Of a stretch of DNA of 25,505 nucleotides, positions 14,770 through 23,331 are shown one piece after another. The stretch is from Tetragenococcus sp041859945 (GTDB lineage Bacteria; Bacillota; Bacilli; Lactobacillales; Enterococcaceae): positions 1 through 25,505 of the forward strand of contig JBFLGC010000039.1 in NCBI GenBank assembly GCA_041859945.1, written 5' to 3'. A model generated the notes under the pieces. It did no database searches. It worked only from the letters and a program-made list of their open reading frames with translations, and had not been told where the DNA came from. Positions within the stretch are counted from its first letter, which is position 1; each line of letters begins with the position of its first letter. The position numbers and the translations under genes were made by a program.

Positions 14770-15090
14770 TTATAAGACGAGACGGATCAAAGCCATCGAA
14801 ACGACACCTACGATCACGATCTTCATTAAATCTTTCGTACGGATGCCCACGATCAAAGCTGGCAGGCAAGCTAAAAGTTCACCAATTTTAATTTTGGGAA
14901 TCCCCCCTTCACTAACAGTCAATAGACTCTGAAAAAATAAAGCAGCTAAAATACATAATGGCAAATAATCCAAAAATAATTTAACTTTATTGGGAAATAC
15001 TAATTTTTTGGCAAAAGCAAAGGGCACGATCCGCGGTAGCCAAGTCACCAGACCACAGCCTAGCAATAATAACCAATAATTACTGTTCAT
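14770..15090 (-). CDS. azlD: AzlD-family small subunit of a branched-chain amino acid exporter
   Basis: 106-residue membrane protein with about four hydrophobic helices (WLLLLGCGLVTWLPRIVPFA..., LDYLPLCILAALFFQSLL, LLACLPALIVGIRTKDL, IVGVVSMALIRLVL). It is the AzlD partner of AzlC; such pairs export branched-chain amino acids or analogues such as 4-azaleucine. WLPRIVPFAFAKKL is the family's typical N-terminal motif. It overlaps azlC by 11 bp, and a GGGGGTG SD lies inside the azlC end, indicating coupled translation. The substrate is inferred from family membership. Confidence 0.9.
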   Translation of the reverse strand: MNSNYWLLLLGCGLVTWLPRIVPFAFAKKLVFPNKVKLFLDYLPLCILAALFFQSLLTVSEGGIPKIKIGELLACLPALIVGIRTKDLMKIVIVGVVSMALIRLVL

Positions 15091-15784
15091 CTGTCAACAC
15101 CCCCACCAAACAACCAATCAAGGTCGATGCGATCACCGCTATTTCCGGTGAGCTAAAGATCATTAAAACATACAAACTTATGATAACTGTCAGGACAACT
15201 AAAATGGTCTGTTTGGTATGATAACGCAGGGGAAATTCTAATTGAAATAAAAAAAGTCCTAAAAACATCGCAACTAAAGCAAAATCTAGTCCTAATTTTT
15301 CAGGATCAGGAATAAAACTCCCTAACCAAGCACCTAAACCAGTCGCTAAGATCCATGATAGGTAAGCTAAGATATTCAAACCATAGACCCATGGCACACC
15401 CACTTTATGGCCACTTTTCAAAGCGGTCACTAGAACACCATAGGACTCGTCTGTCAATAGCGTTCCGATACCGATATTTTCGATGAGAGAAGATTTTTGA
15501 AAATAAGACGCCACCGACAAACTCATTAAAAAATGTCGTAAATTAACTAAAAAAACCGTGGCGATGATGGTGGTGATCGGCGCCTGGATCACTAATAAGC
15601 CGCAAATAATAAATTGGGCACTGCCAGCATACACGATGATCGACATGAGCATGACTTCAAAAACCGATAATCCCACATTTTTGCCCACAACTCCCATCGC
15701 GATCCCAATACCTAGATAGCCCATGACTGTTGGAATACACGCTTTGACACCTTGCGAAAAGCTCGTGTAACTTACTTCTTTCAA
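15080..15784 (-). CDS. azlC: AzlC-family large subunit of a branched-chain amino acid exporter
   Basis: Polytopic membrane protein of about 234 residues with the AzlC signature block GIAMGVVGKNVGLSVFEVML, then MSIIVYAGSAQFI and VNLRHFLMSLS. It forms the permease core with AzlD. I prefer the TTG at 15784 (…KEVSYTSFSQGV), 7 nt after GAGGGG; the GTG at 15799 lies within that SD and would add five residues. A promoter and an inverted repeat lie immediately upstream, so azlC starts the azlCD unit. mapZ upstream ends 60 bp before it, with no terminator seen. Confidence 0.9.
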   Translation of the reverse strand: MKEVSYTSFSQGVKACIPTVMGYLGIGIAMGVVGKNVGLSVFEVMLMSIIVYAGSAQFIICGLLVIQAPITTIIATVFLVNLRHFLMSLSVASYFQKSSLIENIGIGTLLTDESYGVLVTALKSGHKVGVPWVYGLNILAYLSWILATGLGAWLGSFIPDPEKLGLDFALVAMFLGLFLFQLEFPLRYHTKQTILVVLTVIISLYVLMIFSSPEIAVIASTLIGCLVGVLTDEQ

Positions 15785-15808
15785 TAAAAATCCCCTCACC
15801 TTTCCATG

Positions 15809-15851
15809 ATGATATTTTAACTATCATAACGAAAAAGTGAGGTAGATTCAA
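15809..15851 (-). promoter_or_regulatory. azlCD promoter with inverted-repeat operator
   Basis: On the minus strand TTGAAT (15851-15846), 17 bp, TATGAT (15828-15823) form a good sigma-A promoter. ATGATA-N7-TATCAT (15809-15827) overlaps the -10 box and start site, a plausible repressor site. In B. subtilis azlCD is controlled by the Lrp-type AzlB; no such gene is seen here. Confidence 0.6.
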
Positions 15852-15858
15852 GGCTTTT

Positions 15859-17508
15859 TTAAGTACCGCTCGCGTTTCCTCTAAAGAAACCTGTCTTACA
15901 ATTGATCGTCACTAAATACATCGGTAAAGCTTTTTCTGAAACACCTTGCATTAATGTCGAATTCGTATTGGTCGCATACAAGTTATAGTAGCCTTCGCCA
16001 TTTTCGATCCGAACTGGTTCTAAAGTAAAACCTCCGGCAACAATGTAGCCACGCTTGATGCATTCATTTATGACCTGATCATAGATTCCATCGGCCCAAA
16101 CCCAGCCAGCGTTATTCGTATCATTGATGTCACTTTGACGAGAAGAGATGATGGGTTGATTGTTCCGATTGGTCGGTGTCGCTTTACTTAAAATCTCTTG
16201 TCCTTCATTATATGTTACACTTGAGTTTGAGTTTTGGCTTTCAGTCGCCGCAGCTTCAGCGGCCGCCTGTTTTTCTTTTTCAGCTGCTTCTTGCGCTTTT
16301 AGTTCAGCTGCTAATTTCGCTTTTTGCTCTTCCGCTTCTCTTTTGACTAAAGCTTGTTGGGCGGGTTCAAGAGAAGCAGTTAAGGTCGTTTTTTGCGGAC
16401 CTTCAAATAAAGCTGCCACTTGTTTTTCGGCTGCTTCAAGATCTTTTTTTGAGACCGCATCGGCAAGCTTACCGTCTTTAACTTGAGCTGTAATCCCAGC
16501 AATCGTATCTTGAGCACTAGCTATGCTCGCTGTTTCATCTTTGCCTTGCTGGATCGCTTGATTGGCCAATTTTGAAAAAGCATCATCTGTATCTAACAAA
16601 GCCATATCCATCGTCATATCTTCTTTTAAATGAACATCCGAACGAAGAGCATCGCCCACAAGGATCGGTGCTGAAAAATGGTGATTGATCTCATTGATGA
16701 CTGCTAAACGGACCTGGATTTTTTGTGCTTTTGCATAAAGTTTTTCATATTCGGGCTCTTCTTGATACTGATTCAATTCAGTGATCACTTCATTCAATCC
16801 TGTCGTCGTTTTTTCAGATTTGATAAATTGGTGATCCTTATCTACATAAAAGCCATCTAGGCTCTCTGATATCTTTGTCAAAGCTTGATCTTTCTGTAGT
16901 TCTTCTTGTCGAGCGGCTTCTGCCTTTTGTTTCTGATCGACATATTTAAAAGTCCCTGCTCCCAACAAAAGAATAGCTATAGCTACAATAACCACATAAC
17001 GAATTCTCTTATGCGACGTTTTAGGGACCCTTTTTTTTGCTAAATGATTTTTTTCTGAATCAGGCTCAGGAAAGGTTGGGGTTCCATCTTCTGCTTTATT
17101 GCTAGTAACTGCTTCTATTTCGGAGCCGTTTTCGGATTCTTTATGTTCATGGATGTAGTTTTCTAAAATAGAAACTTGATCCTCTGGTTTTTTTTCAGCG
17201 CTTTTATCAGCAACGCTATTTTCATCTTGTGATTTTTCTATTTCAGAAATCTCTTCTCTCGATGCCTCTGCTTCATGCGGTTTTTCGTCTTGTAAAGATT
17301 CTAGATCCTTCATCACTTTTCCTAAGGGGACATCTGAATAATCAGACCAAGTAATATCATCATTTTCTTCTTCCGAAAAAATTGTCTTTTCTCCAGTTGA
17401 AGAATCATTCGTTTTTTTAGATTTTGCTTTTTCTAATTCAGCTTGACAGTTAGGACAGATCATGGTTTCATCAGTCACTTCTGTACCACATTTTGGACAT
17501 TTTTTCAT
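15859..17508 (-). CDS. mapZ: MapZ-family cell-division site positioning protein with zinc ribbon
   Basis: 549-residue bitopic protein. An N-terminal zinc ribbon (C4, C7, C18, C21) is followed by a long acidic cytoplasmic region rich in Glu and Ser, and one transmembrane helix (about 171-190) after a basic stretch. The large extracellular part has a helical domain (about 195-390), an Ala/Glu/Lys coiled-coil-like linker, a Ser/Asn spacer, and a C-terminal domain (about 450-549, GWVWADGIYDQVINECI...) resembling the peptidoglycan-binding end of MapZ. MapZ marks the septum and guides FtsZ in streptococci and enterococci. The streptococcal form lacks the zinc ribbon. The SD AAGGAG lies 13 nt from the ATG, somewhat far. 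It sits directly downstream of rpoD. Confidence 0.75.
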   Translation of the reverse strand: MKKCPKCGTEVTDETMICPNCQAELEKAKSKKTNDSSTGEKTIFSEEENDDITWSDYSDVPLGKVMKDLESLQDEKPHEAEASREEISEIEKSQDENSVADKSAEKKPEDQVSILENYIHEHKESENGSEIEAVTSNKAEDGTPTFPEPDSEKNHLAKKRVPKTSHKRIRYVVIVAIAILLLGAGTFKYVDQKQKAEAARQEELQKDQALTKISESLDGFYVDKDHQFIKSEKTTTGLNEVITELNQYQEEPEYEKLYAKAQKIQVRLAVINEINHHFSAPILVGDALRSDVHLKEDMTMDMALLDTDDAFSKLANQAIQQGKDETASIASAQDTIAGITAQVKDGKLADAVSKKDLEAAEKQVAALFEGPQKTTLTASLEPAQQALVKREAEEQKAKLAAELKAQEAAEKEKQAAAEAAATESQNSNSSVTYNEGQEILSKATPTNRNNQPIISSRQSDINDTNNAGWVWADGIYDQVINECIKRGYIVAGGFTLEPVRIENGEGYYNLYATNTNSTLMQGVSEKALPMYLVTINCKTGFFRGNASGT

Positions 17509-17641
17509 CAGAAAATTTTAGCTCCTTTTTCTTTATCATTACTAATCTATCATAGAATCGTGGCGACGCCAACTCTAAAAAGATTACTTTTTTATTAAAT
17601 AATCTGATTCATCCTTCCGATCTTCCTAATTTTGCTTAAGC

Positions 17642-17685
17642 AAAAAGACTTCTAAAAGTCTTACAAATCTTTTAGAAGTCTTTTT
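17642..17685. terminator. Terminator of the dnaG-rpoD unit
   Basis: A perfect 17-bp stem (17642-17658 with 17669-17685, 10-nt loop) starts 3 nt after the rpoD stop and has T-runs on both strands. A 14-bp palindrome (17631-17644) overlaps its outer edge. Confidence 0.9.
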
Positions 17686-17688
17686 AAT

Positions 17689-18801
17689 TTATTCTAAGAA
17701 ATCTTTCAGTTGTTTGGAGCGTGATGGATGTCTTAATTTCCGCAAAGCCTTTGCTTCGATTTGCCGAATCCGTTCACGAGTGACGCCGAAAACTTTGCCT
17801 ACTTCTTCTAAAGTCCGCGTACGTCCATCATCTAAGCCAAAGCGCAAACGTAAAACATTTTCTTCCCGATCTGTCAATGTGTCTAATACATCTTCCAACT
17901 GTTCTTTCAATAATTCATAAGCCGCGTGATCAGCAGGACTCGTCGCTTCATTGTCTTCAATGAAATCGCCTAGGTGGGAGTCATCTTCTTCGCCGATCGG
18001 AGTTTCAAGTGAAACAGGTTCTTGGGCGATCTTCAAGATTTCGCGAACTTTTTCAGTCGGCAGATCCATTTCCGCACCGATTTCTTCTGGCGTTGGTTCG
18101 CGTCCGAGATCCTGTAACAGTTGTCGTTGGATCCGGATCAATTTATTGATTGTTTCGACCATATGAACAGGAATACGGATCGTTCGCGCTTGGTCAGCAA
18201 TTGCTCGAGTGATCGCTTGGCGGATCCACCAAGTAGCATAAGTAGAAAACTTGAAACCCTTGCGATAATCAAATTTTTCAACAGCTTTCATCAAACCCAT
18301 ATTTCCTTCTTGGATCAAATCCAAAAATTGCATACCACGACCAACATAGCGTTTGGCGATGCTGACCACCAAGCGAAGATTGGCTTCGGCTAGACGTTGT
18401 TTGGCTTCTTCATCGCCCTCTTCGATTTTAAGTGCTAATTCGACTTCTTCTTCCGCTGTCAAAAGCGGCACCCGACCGATTTCTTTTAAATACATCCGTA
18501 CGGGATCGTTGATCTTAACGCCAGTTGGTGCAGAAAGATCTTCTTTTTTTGAACTTTTTTTCTTTTCATTTGCTTCTGCACTTCTTAAACTATGGATTGA
18601 TGGTTCGCCATTTTCGTCGACCACACTGATGCCTGCATCTTCGACTTTTTGGATCAATTTATCCATTGCCTCAGCATCTAATGAATAGGGAGTCGCTAAT
18701 TGATTGGTAAGTTCGTCATAAACCACTTGCCCTTTTGTTTTGTTTTCTTTAAGAAAAGCTGCTAAAGCTTTTTCATAGGATATTTTTGTTTCTTCTGCCA
18801 T
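17689..18801 (-). CDS. rpoD: RNA polymerase primary sigma factor (sigma-A / RpoD)
   Basis: 370-residue housekeeping sigma factor. Region 1.1 covers the N-terminal ~80 residues. Region 1.2 begins at DPVRMYLKEIGRVPLLT; region 2 contains NLRLVVSIAKRYVGRGM, FLDLIQEGNMGLMKAV and the -10-binding FSTYATWWIRQAI; region 3 follows (RIPVHMVETINKL); region 4 ends with the -35-binding HTH VTRERIRQIEAKALRKL. Length is typical of Firmicute SigA. The ATG at 18801 has an AAGGGG SD 9 nt upstream. It starts 24 nt after dnaG with no terminator between, the conserved macromolecular-synthesis arrangement, so both are expressed from the dnaG promoter and stop at 17642-17685. Confidence 0.98.
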   Translation of the reverse strand: MAEETKISYEKALAAFLKENKTKGQVVYDELTNQLATPYSLDAEAMDKLIQKVEDAGISVVDENGEPSIHSLRSAEANEKKKSSKKEDLSAPTGVKINDPVRMYLKEIGRVPLLTAEEEVELALKIEEGDEEAKQRLAEANLRLVVSIAKRYVGRGMQFLDLIQEGNMGLMKAVEKFDYRKGFKFSTYATWWIRQAITRAIADQARTIRIPVHMVETINKLIRIQRQLLQDLGREPTPEEIGAEMDLPTEKVREILKIAQEPVSLETPIGEEDDSHLGDFIEDNEATSPADHAAYELLKEQLEDVLDTLTDREENVLRLRFGLDDGRTRTLEEVGKVFGVTRERIRQIEAKALRKLRHPSRSKQLKDFLE

Positions 18802-18825
18802 GAAGAAATTCCCCTTTCATTGTTG

Positions 18826-20658
18826 CTATTTTGCTTGTTTCAATTGCTTCGTAAGCGCAATGATCTCTACTGCCAATTCTAGTTCTAATTGTTGGTTTCC
18901 TTGTTGACTCGCTTTTTGTTGCTGTAATCTTTTAGATTGGATTTTTTCAACTAACTGCGAACCACGGATCACCTTTAACACATCTTGGAGCTCATTTTCT
19001 GAAACTTCCTTAGGAACATTCAGACTCGCAATCTCGATCACAAGACTTTTCATTTCAGGTTCATGCAAAAAGTCAAGAAACTTCGCTAACACAAATTCGC
19101 CTTCGGTATCGACATAAGCATCAAACAAAACGTAAATTTCTTGATAACTATCATCTACAAAGCTTAATTGCATAGTCTTAAAGCGACGACTTAAGCTAGG
19201 TTCAGTAAACAGGCGATTCAAAAGTAATTCTTCTGCTTTTTGAACTTGTGTTTTTTTCCTTTGTACTTGAGGCTTGTCATACGTAGCGATTTGATCAGGC
19301 GGTAACTCTGCTCTTTGAGATTGTCTCTTTTCGGCTTTAAAAGTCCGTAACTGTTGGTCCAAAACCTCGCGACTGATTTGGAATTCTGTTGACAACTGCG
19401 TCAAATAGCGATCTTGTTCCAATAAAGAATCTACTTGTAAAAGATCATGCAATAAATCATTGACATAATCGACCTGCTCCTTTTCATTGGCTAAATTACG
19501 ATTTTTTTTGCGATAACGCATTTTGAATGAAAAAGGTGTTTCCCGACCATGATAACAAAGCTCATAAAAAGCATCTGTGCCATATTTGCGTACATATTCA
19601 TCGGGATCGAGTTTTTCCGGCATGCTAACGACATTGACCTTCAAGCGACTGTTTTCTTGTAAAAGTGACAGTGCTCGATACGTTGCCTCGATCCCTGCAC
19701 TATCGCCATCATAACAAACAACGATCTCTCCTGCAGTCTTCTCGAGTAAGCTGATTTGTTGATTGGTCAAACTCGTTCCCATCGAGGCGATCCCATTTTT
19801 CACCTCTGATTGCCAAGCCGCCAACACATCCATAAAACCTTCAAACAAAAAAACTGTTCCTTCTTTGCGAATAGACGGTCTGGCCTTATCAAAGTTAAAT
19901 AAAACATCGCGTTTATTAAAAAGTTCTGTTTCTGGACTGTTCAAATATTTAGGCTGGTCATCGCCAGGAAATTCAGGCGTTTTTAATAGACGACCAGAAA
20001 ATCCGATCACTTTTCCTTGGGGATTCCATATAGGAAACATGACCCGTTGATAAAAACGATCCGCTAAGCGACCGTCATCACGCTCAACAAATAAGCCAGA
20101 ATCGACAAATAGTTCTTCATTTAAAGATTCATTTTTTAAAATTCGTTCTAAAAATTGCCTTTGGTTTGGTGCAAAACCGATTTGAAAAGTCTCGATCAGC
20201 TCCGAAGTCAAACCTCTTTGAAGTAAATAATCGTAAGCAGCCTGTCCGATTTCGGTATGGACTAACAGATGATGGTAAACCTCACAGGCTTTTTCATGTA
20301 ACTTGATCAACTCGGTTTGTTTATTCGAGCGATCATTTGTATTTTCTTGTTGTCGATATTGAGGATCGATTTCAAGATTTTCCAGATCAGCCACTTTCAT
20401 GACCGCTTCTGGAAAAGAAAGGCCTTCGATTTCTTGAATAAAGGAAAAAACATTACCACCTTTGCCACATCCGAAACAATGATAAAATTGCTTATCTTCC
20501 GCAACAGAAAACGACGGCGTCTTCTCATTGTGAAACGGACATAAGCCAGTGTAGTTTTTATTACCAGACTTTTTTAGCTGCACATACTGTCCGACAACAT
20601 CAACGATATTGGTCCGATCGCGTACATCATCGATCACTTGTTGAGGGATCCTCACCAA
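18826..20658 (-). CDS. dnaG: DNA primase
   Basis: About 610-residue primase that makes RNA primers at the replication fork. The N-terminal CHC2 zinc finger has C40, H43, C61, C64 (GLCPFH...CFGCGKGGNV). The Toprim catalytic core shows EGFMDVLAAW (Glu) and CYDGDSAG (Asp-x-Asp), then a C-terminal helicase-binding region rich in Gln and Lys. Starts are ambiguous: the ATG at 20667 overlaps its SD (GAGGAG), so I prefer the TTG at 20658, giving MVRIPQQVIDD, in line with enterococcal primases starting M-x-x-IPQ; the GTG at 20655 is also possible. It is co-transcribed with rpoD. Confidence 0.95.
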   Translation of the reverse strand: MVRIPQQVIDDVRDRTNIVDVVGQYVQLKKSGNKNYTGLCPFHNEKTPSFSVAEDKQFYHCFGCGKGGNVFSFIQEIEGLSFPEAVMKVADLENLEIDPQYRQQENTNDRSNKQTELIKLHEKACEVYHHLLVHTEIGQAAYDYLLQRGLTSELIETFQIGFAPNQRQFLERILKNESLNEELFVDSGLFVERDDGRLADRFYQRVMFPIWNPQGKVIGFSGRLLKTPEFPGDDQPKYLNSPETELFNKRDVLFNFDKARPSIRKEGTVFLFEGFMDVLAAWQSEVKNGIASMGTSLTNQQISLLEKTAGEIVVCYDGDSAGIEATYRALSLLQENSRLKVNVVSMPEKLDPDEYVRKYGTDAFYELCYHGRETPFSFKMRYRKKNRNLANEKEQVDYVNDLLHDLLQVDSLLEQDRYLTQLSTEFQISREVLDQQLRTFKAEKRQSQRAELPPDQIATYDKPQVQRKKTQVQKAEELLLNRLFTEPSLSRRFKTMQLSFVDDSYQEIYVLFDAYVDTEGEFVLAKFLDFLHEPEMKSLVIEIASLNVPKEVSENELQDVLKVIRGSQLVEKIQSKRLQQQKASQQGNQQLELELAVEIIALTKQLKQAK

Positions 20659-20707
20659 AGATACCATCTCCTCATCTATACACAGTCAAATTGGCTTTTG
20701 ATTCGGT

Positions 20708-20741
20708 AAAAAATCGCACTAATCGAAATCAGCGCGATTTT
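20708..20741 (-). terminator. Terminator-like hairpin in the dnaG leader (putative attenuator)
   Basis: On the minus strand an 11-bp stem (20741-20731 with 20720-20710, one G-U pair, 10-nt loop) runs into six T residues. It lies between the only recognisable dnaG promoter (20769-20796) and dnaG, so dnaG-rpoD transcripts must read through it. Confidence 0.7.
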
Positions 20742-20768
20742 AAAAATAAGCATATTACTACATATTCT

Positions 20769-20796
20769 ATTGTAACACATTTTCAAAGTTTTTCAA
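20769..20796 (-). promoter_or_regulatory. Sigma-A promoter upstream of dnaG-rpoD
   Basis: On the minus strand TTGAAA (20796-20791), 16 bp, TACAAT (20774-20769). Start would be near 20762, about 20 nt before the hairpin at 20741. The rest of 20797-20901 shows no gene; one small imperfect repeat (TGCACTGCA) lies near 20860. Confidence 0.65.
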
Positions 20797-20901
20797 GACC
20801 TTTGCTTGCAATATGGGAAGAATTTAACACCGAATTGTTAGACCAAATTTTCTAGCCTGCACTGCAAGGGGGCACTAAAACTATGGTCCGCTTGAGAATT
20901 A

Positions 20902-21747
20902 TTATTTATATTGATCTTCTAAGCGACTCATCCAAGCACCTAAAGCAATGCCTGCAAAAAGTAGTACCGCACAAAAAATGTAGCCACTAGTCGTAAAGCC
21001 GGTATAATCAGTTGGGATGATCATGATCGTAGAGGCAAAAACGACCCCCATGATAAAGTGAAAAAGTTGCGGATAGGCAATACTAAAAATATGATCCATT
21101 ACCTTCGACAGACTTAACACGGTGACCACAGCGCCCAGACCGATTGGTACTATGACACCCATATCAAGTGTGTTGATACCATCAGACATCGCTTTATACA
21201 TCCCCATATAAACCAAAAAATTAGATGGACTCAAACCAGGAACAATGATCCCTAGTGCAATAAGCGCTCCTGCAAGTACCCAAGTCCCAAAGTTTTGAGG
21301 AATTTCTGAGAAAAGGCCTGCACCTTTCCAGAGAAAAATCGTTCCGAGAATAAAACTAACGACTAAGATCACAATATCGCGATTACTCCGGCCCTTCTTC
21401 CCTGCTTCTTTCCATAATTGGGGGACAGTGCCAACGATACATCCTACGAAAAACCATAAGATAATCGTTTCATAAGTTCCCAACAGAAAACTCACGGCAA
21501 AGGAAAGCAGAAAAACACCCGTGAGACCACCTAAACCGACTGGAATAAAAAAAAGAACATTTTCTTTAAAATTTTTAGTAATATGCGCCAAAAAATTGAT
21601 GATCCGTTCGTAAATACCAAAAATCGCCGCTAAAGCACCACCACTTACTCCCGGCAAAATAAAACCAGAACCAATGAACATACCTTTAATAAAACGTAAG
21701 CCCCAGTCTTTCCAGTTGGTACTATTTTTTTCACTGCTACTCTCCAT
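20902..21747 (-). CDS. popT: DUF368 membrane protein, PopT-type undecaprenyl-phosphate transporter
   Basis: 281-residue polytopic membrane protein of the DUF368 family, members of which (PopT) return undecaprenyl phosphate across the membrane for envelope synthesis. The family shows an internal duplication with two PG-type motifs: PGVSGGALAAIFGIYE in the first half and PGLSPSNFLVYMGMYK in the second, both present here. About eight hydrophobic helices are visible. I choose the ATG at 21747 (MESSSEKN...); the GTG at 21759 lies inside the GGAG SD. The lysozyme-like gene ends 28 nt upstream, so the two may be co-transcribed. Function is from family knowledge. Confidence 0.85.
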   Translation of the reverse strand: MESSSEKNSTNWKDWGLRFIKGMFIGSGFILPGVSGGALAAIFGIYERIINFLAHITKNFKENVLFFIPVGLGGLTGVFLLSFAVSFLLGTYETIILWFFVGCIVGTVPQLWKEAGKKGRSNRDIVILVVSFILGTIFLWKGAGLFSEIPQNFGTWVLAGALIALGIIVPGLSPSNFLVYMGMYKAMSDGINTLDMGVIVPIGLGAVVTVLSLSKVMDHIFSIAYPQLFHFIMGVVFASTIMIIPTDYTGFTTSGYIFCAVLLFAGIALGAWMSRLEDQYK

Positions 21748-21775
21748 AAAAATAAACACTCCGTTTCTGTTTTTC

Positions 21776-22402
21776 TTAAAATAAACAATTAGTGAGTTGA
21801 ATCTTTTTTTGATTCATTTTGACGATTTCTGCATAAAAGAAGTTTCCTCCATTATGATATAAATAACCGCCATTGTAAATAAGAGAATGCAACTTCAAAT
21901 AGCGATATTGTCCTTGTTCACTATTGCCCAATAATGGCGCTAAGGTATCTCTAGAGTATTGTTCGGCAAGTTCAACGGTCGTCACACCACCGTTTTCGGC
22001 TACATAATCAATATAGTCTAAGCCAAAATTATAGGCTTGCACGGCTGTCCAAATATCACAGTTGCTGGCTTTGCTTTGCTTCATCGCCTCATTTAAAAAA
22101 GCGATTCCTTGTTCGATGCTCTCTTTTTTATCAACGATACTGTCGCTTTCTCCATAAACACTTTCTGAGCTTTGCATAGGATCAAGGCCCAAGCCTTTAC
22201 TTTCTGTCACAATGATCGCTAAAACAAGATCACGATATTCAGTCATTTCATTTTCTTCCAATACTTGTACAACTTGCGGCTCTAGCTTGTGGACTTGTTT
22301 TAAAATCTGATAGGTATGGACCAAATAATATCCTACTCCAATTAAAAAAGCCACTAAGACCAAGCGAAGCGCTATTCTTAAAATGATTTTGAATCGTTTC
22401 AT
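21776..22402 (-). CDS. Membrane-anchored lysozyme-like (PvaA/PF13702-type) protein
   Basis: 208-residue protein with an N-terminal signal anchor (KRFKIILRIALRLVLVAFL..., about 3-28) and an extracellular lysozyme-like domain. The catalytic Glu is probably E67 in AIIVTESKGLGLDPMQSSES; AVQAYNFGLDYIDYVAENGG is the second hallmark of the family, which includes pneumococcal PvaA and the lytic domain of conjugation hydrolases such as CwlT. A stand-alone copy with no conjugation genes nearby suggests a housekeeping peptidoglycan role. The ATG at 22402 is chosen because the SD-like AAGG lies upstream of it and the helix begins there; the frame extends ten codons further without a better SD. It is divergent from ahyD. 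Confidence 0.82.
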   Translation of the reverse strand: MKRFKIILRIALRLVLVAFLIGVGYYLVHTYQILKQVHKLEPQVVQVLEENEMTEYRDLVLAIIVTESKGLGLDPMQSSESVYGESDSIVDKKESIEQGIAFLNEAMKQSKASNCDIWTAVQAYNFGLDYIDYVAENGGVTTVELAEQYSRDTLAPLLGNSEQGQYRYLKLHSLIYNGGYLYHNGGNFFYAEIVKMNQKKIQLTNCLF

Positions 22403-22605
22403 AAAAAACCAACCTTTTTGTGTCAAGGCCAAGCGTACTATTAATCAAGAAAAATGTCTATGAAAATAGAAACAAACTTTTCAAATTTAAGAAAATATAA
22501 GGAAAAGGACCTTTTGACTTGTTAAGCACGCTTTATTCTTTGCTAATCCAAGATTTTTTTGTACACTTAAATCATTCAAAGGATCGGAATAGACAGGTGA
22601 GCTTT

Positions 22606-23331
22606 TTGAACAAAAGACAAGAATGGTTGACAGTCACAGATGGTAGTAAACTTTATTATGAAATATATGGAAAAGGAACGCCTTTTCTTTTTTTGCACGG
22701 AAATGGACAAGATGGAACTTATTTTTCGCAGCAGATCACCTTTTTCCAAAAAAAATATACCGTCTATGTGATCGATAGTCGTGGGCATGGAAACTCAACT
22801 AGCCTAAATTTGCCATTGACTTTTGAGCGAATGGCTGAAGACCTAAATGAATTGCTGGCCCATGAAAAAATCGACAAAACTCATATTTTAGGTTTTAGTG
22901 ATGGGGCTAACGTCGCAATGCTTTTTGCCGCAAAATATCCTGAGCGTGTCGATCATTTGATCTTAAATGCTGGAAATCTTTCTGTTTCAGGTATGAAAAC
23001 GTATGGGCTCTTCCTCACTTATTGCGAATATTTTTTTTGGAAAAGTTGCAGTCGCTTTTCGAAAAGAGCGAAACAGCACCTAGCGATCACTGACTTGTTG
23101 CTCCACGATCCTTTACCTGATCCTAGCTTGTTAATGAACATCACTAGCCCAACTTTAGTAATCGCAGGCGACCATGATATCATCAAAAAAAGCGAAACTG
23201 AAACAATTGCTCGACTTATCCCGCATGCAAGCTTGAACATCGTTTCCCATGCGAGCCATGCCTTGGCTAGAAACAAGCCTGCTATTTTCAACCAAATTTT
23301 GCAAGACTTCTTAGGAGGAAATCGGCTATGA
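22606..23331 (+). CDS. ahyD: Alpha/beta hydrolase, probable aminoacyl-phosphatidylglycerol hydrolase (AhyD-like)
   Basis: About 241-residue alpha/beta hydrolase with an oxyanion HGNGQDG, nucleophile elbow GFSDGA (Ser), acid Asp in GDHD and catalytic His in SHASHAL, so the triad is complete. In Enterococcus faecium a hydrolase encoded next to the aminoacyl-PG synthase (AhyD) removes amino acids from lipids made by it; the same neighbourhood here supports that role, by inference. The start is uncertain: TTG at 22606 has AGGTGA correctly placed and is preferred; GTG at 22597 and TTG at 22519 (SD AAGGA) are alternatives. The stop overlaps the mprF start by 4 bp (ATGA), so the two are coupled. Confidence 0.82.
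   Translation: MNKRQEWLTVTDGSKLYYEIYGKGTPFLFLHGNGQDGTYFSQQITFFQKKYTVYVIDSRGHGNSTSLNLPLTFERMAEDLNELLAHEKIDKTHILGFSDGANVAMLFAAKYPERVDHLILNAGNLSVSGMKTYGLFLTYCEYFFWKSCSRFSKRAKQHLAITDLLLHDPLPDPSLLMNITSPTLVIAGDHDIIKKSETETIARLIPHASLNIVSHASHALARNKPAIFNQILQDFLGGNRL

Noticed and set aside
20797..20901. Possible insertion-sequence remnant downstream of the DUF368 gene
   Set aside because: A short stretch vaguely recalled transposon ends, but there are no terminal repeats, target duplication or transposase codons to support it.
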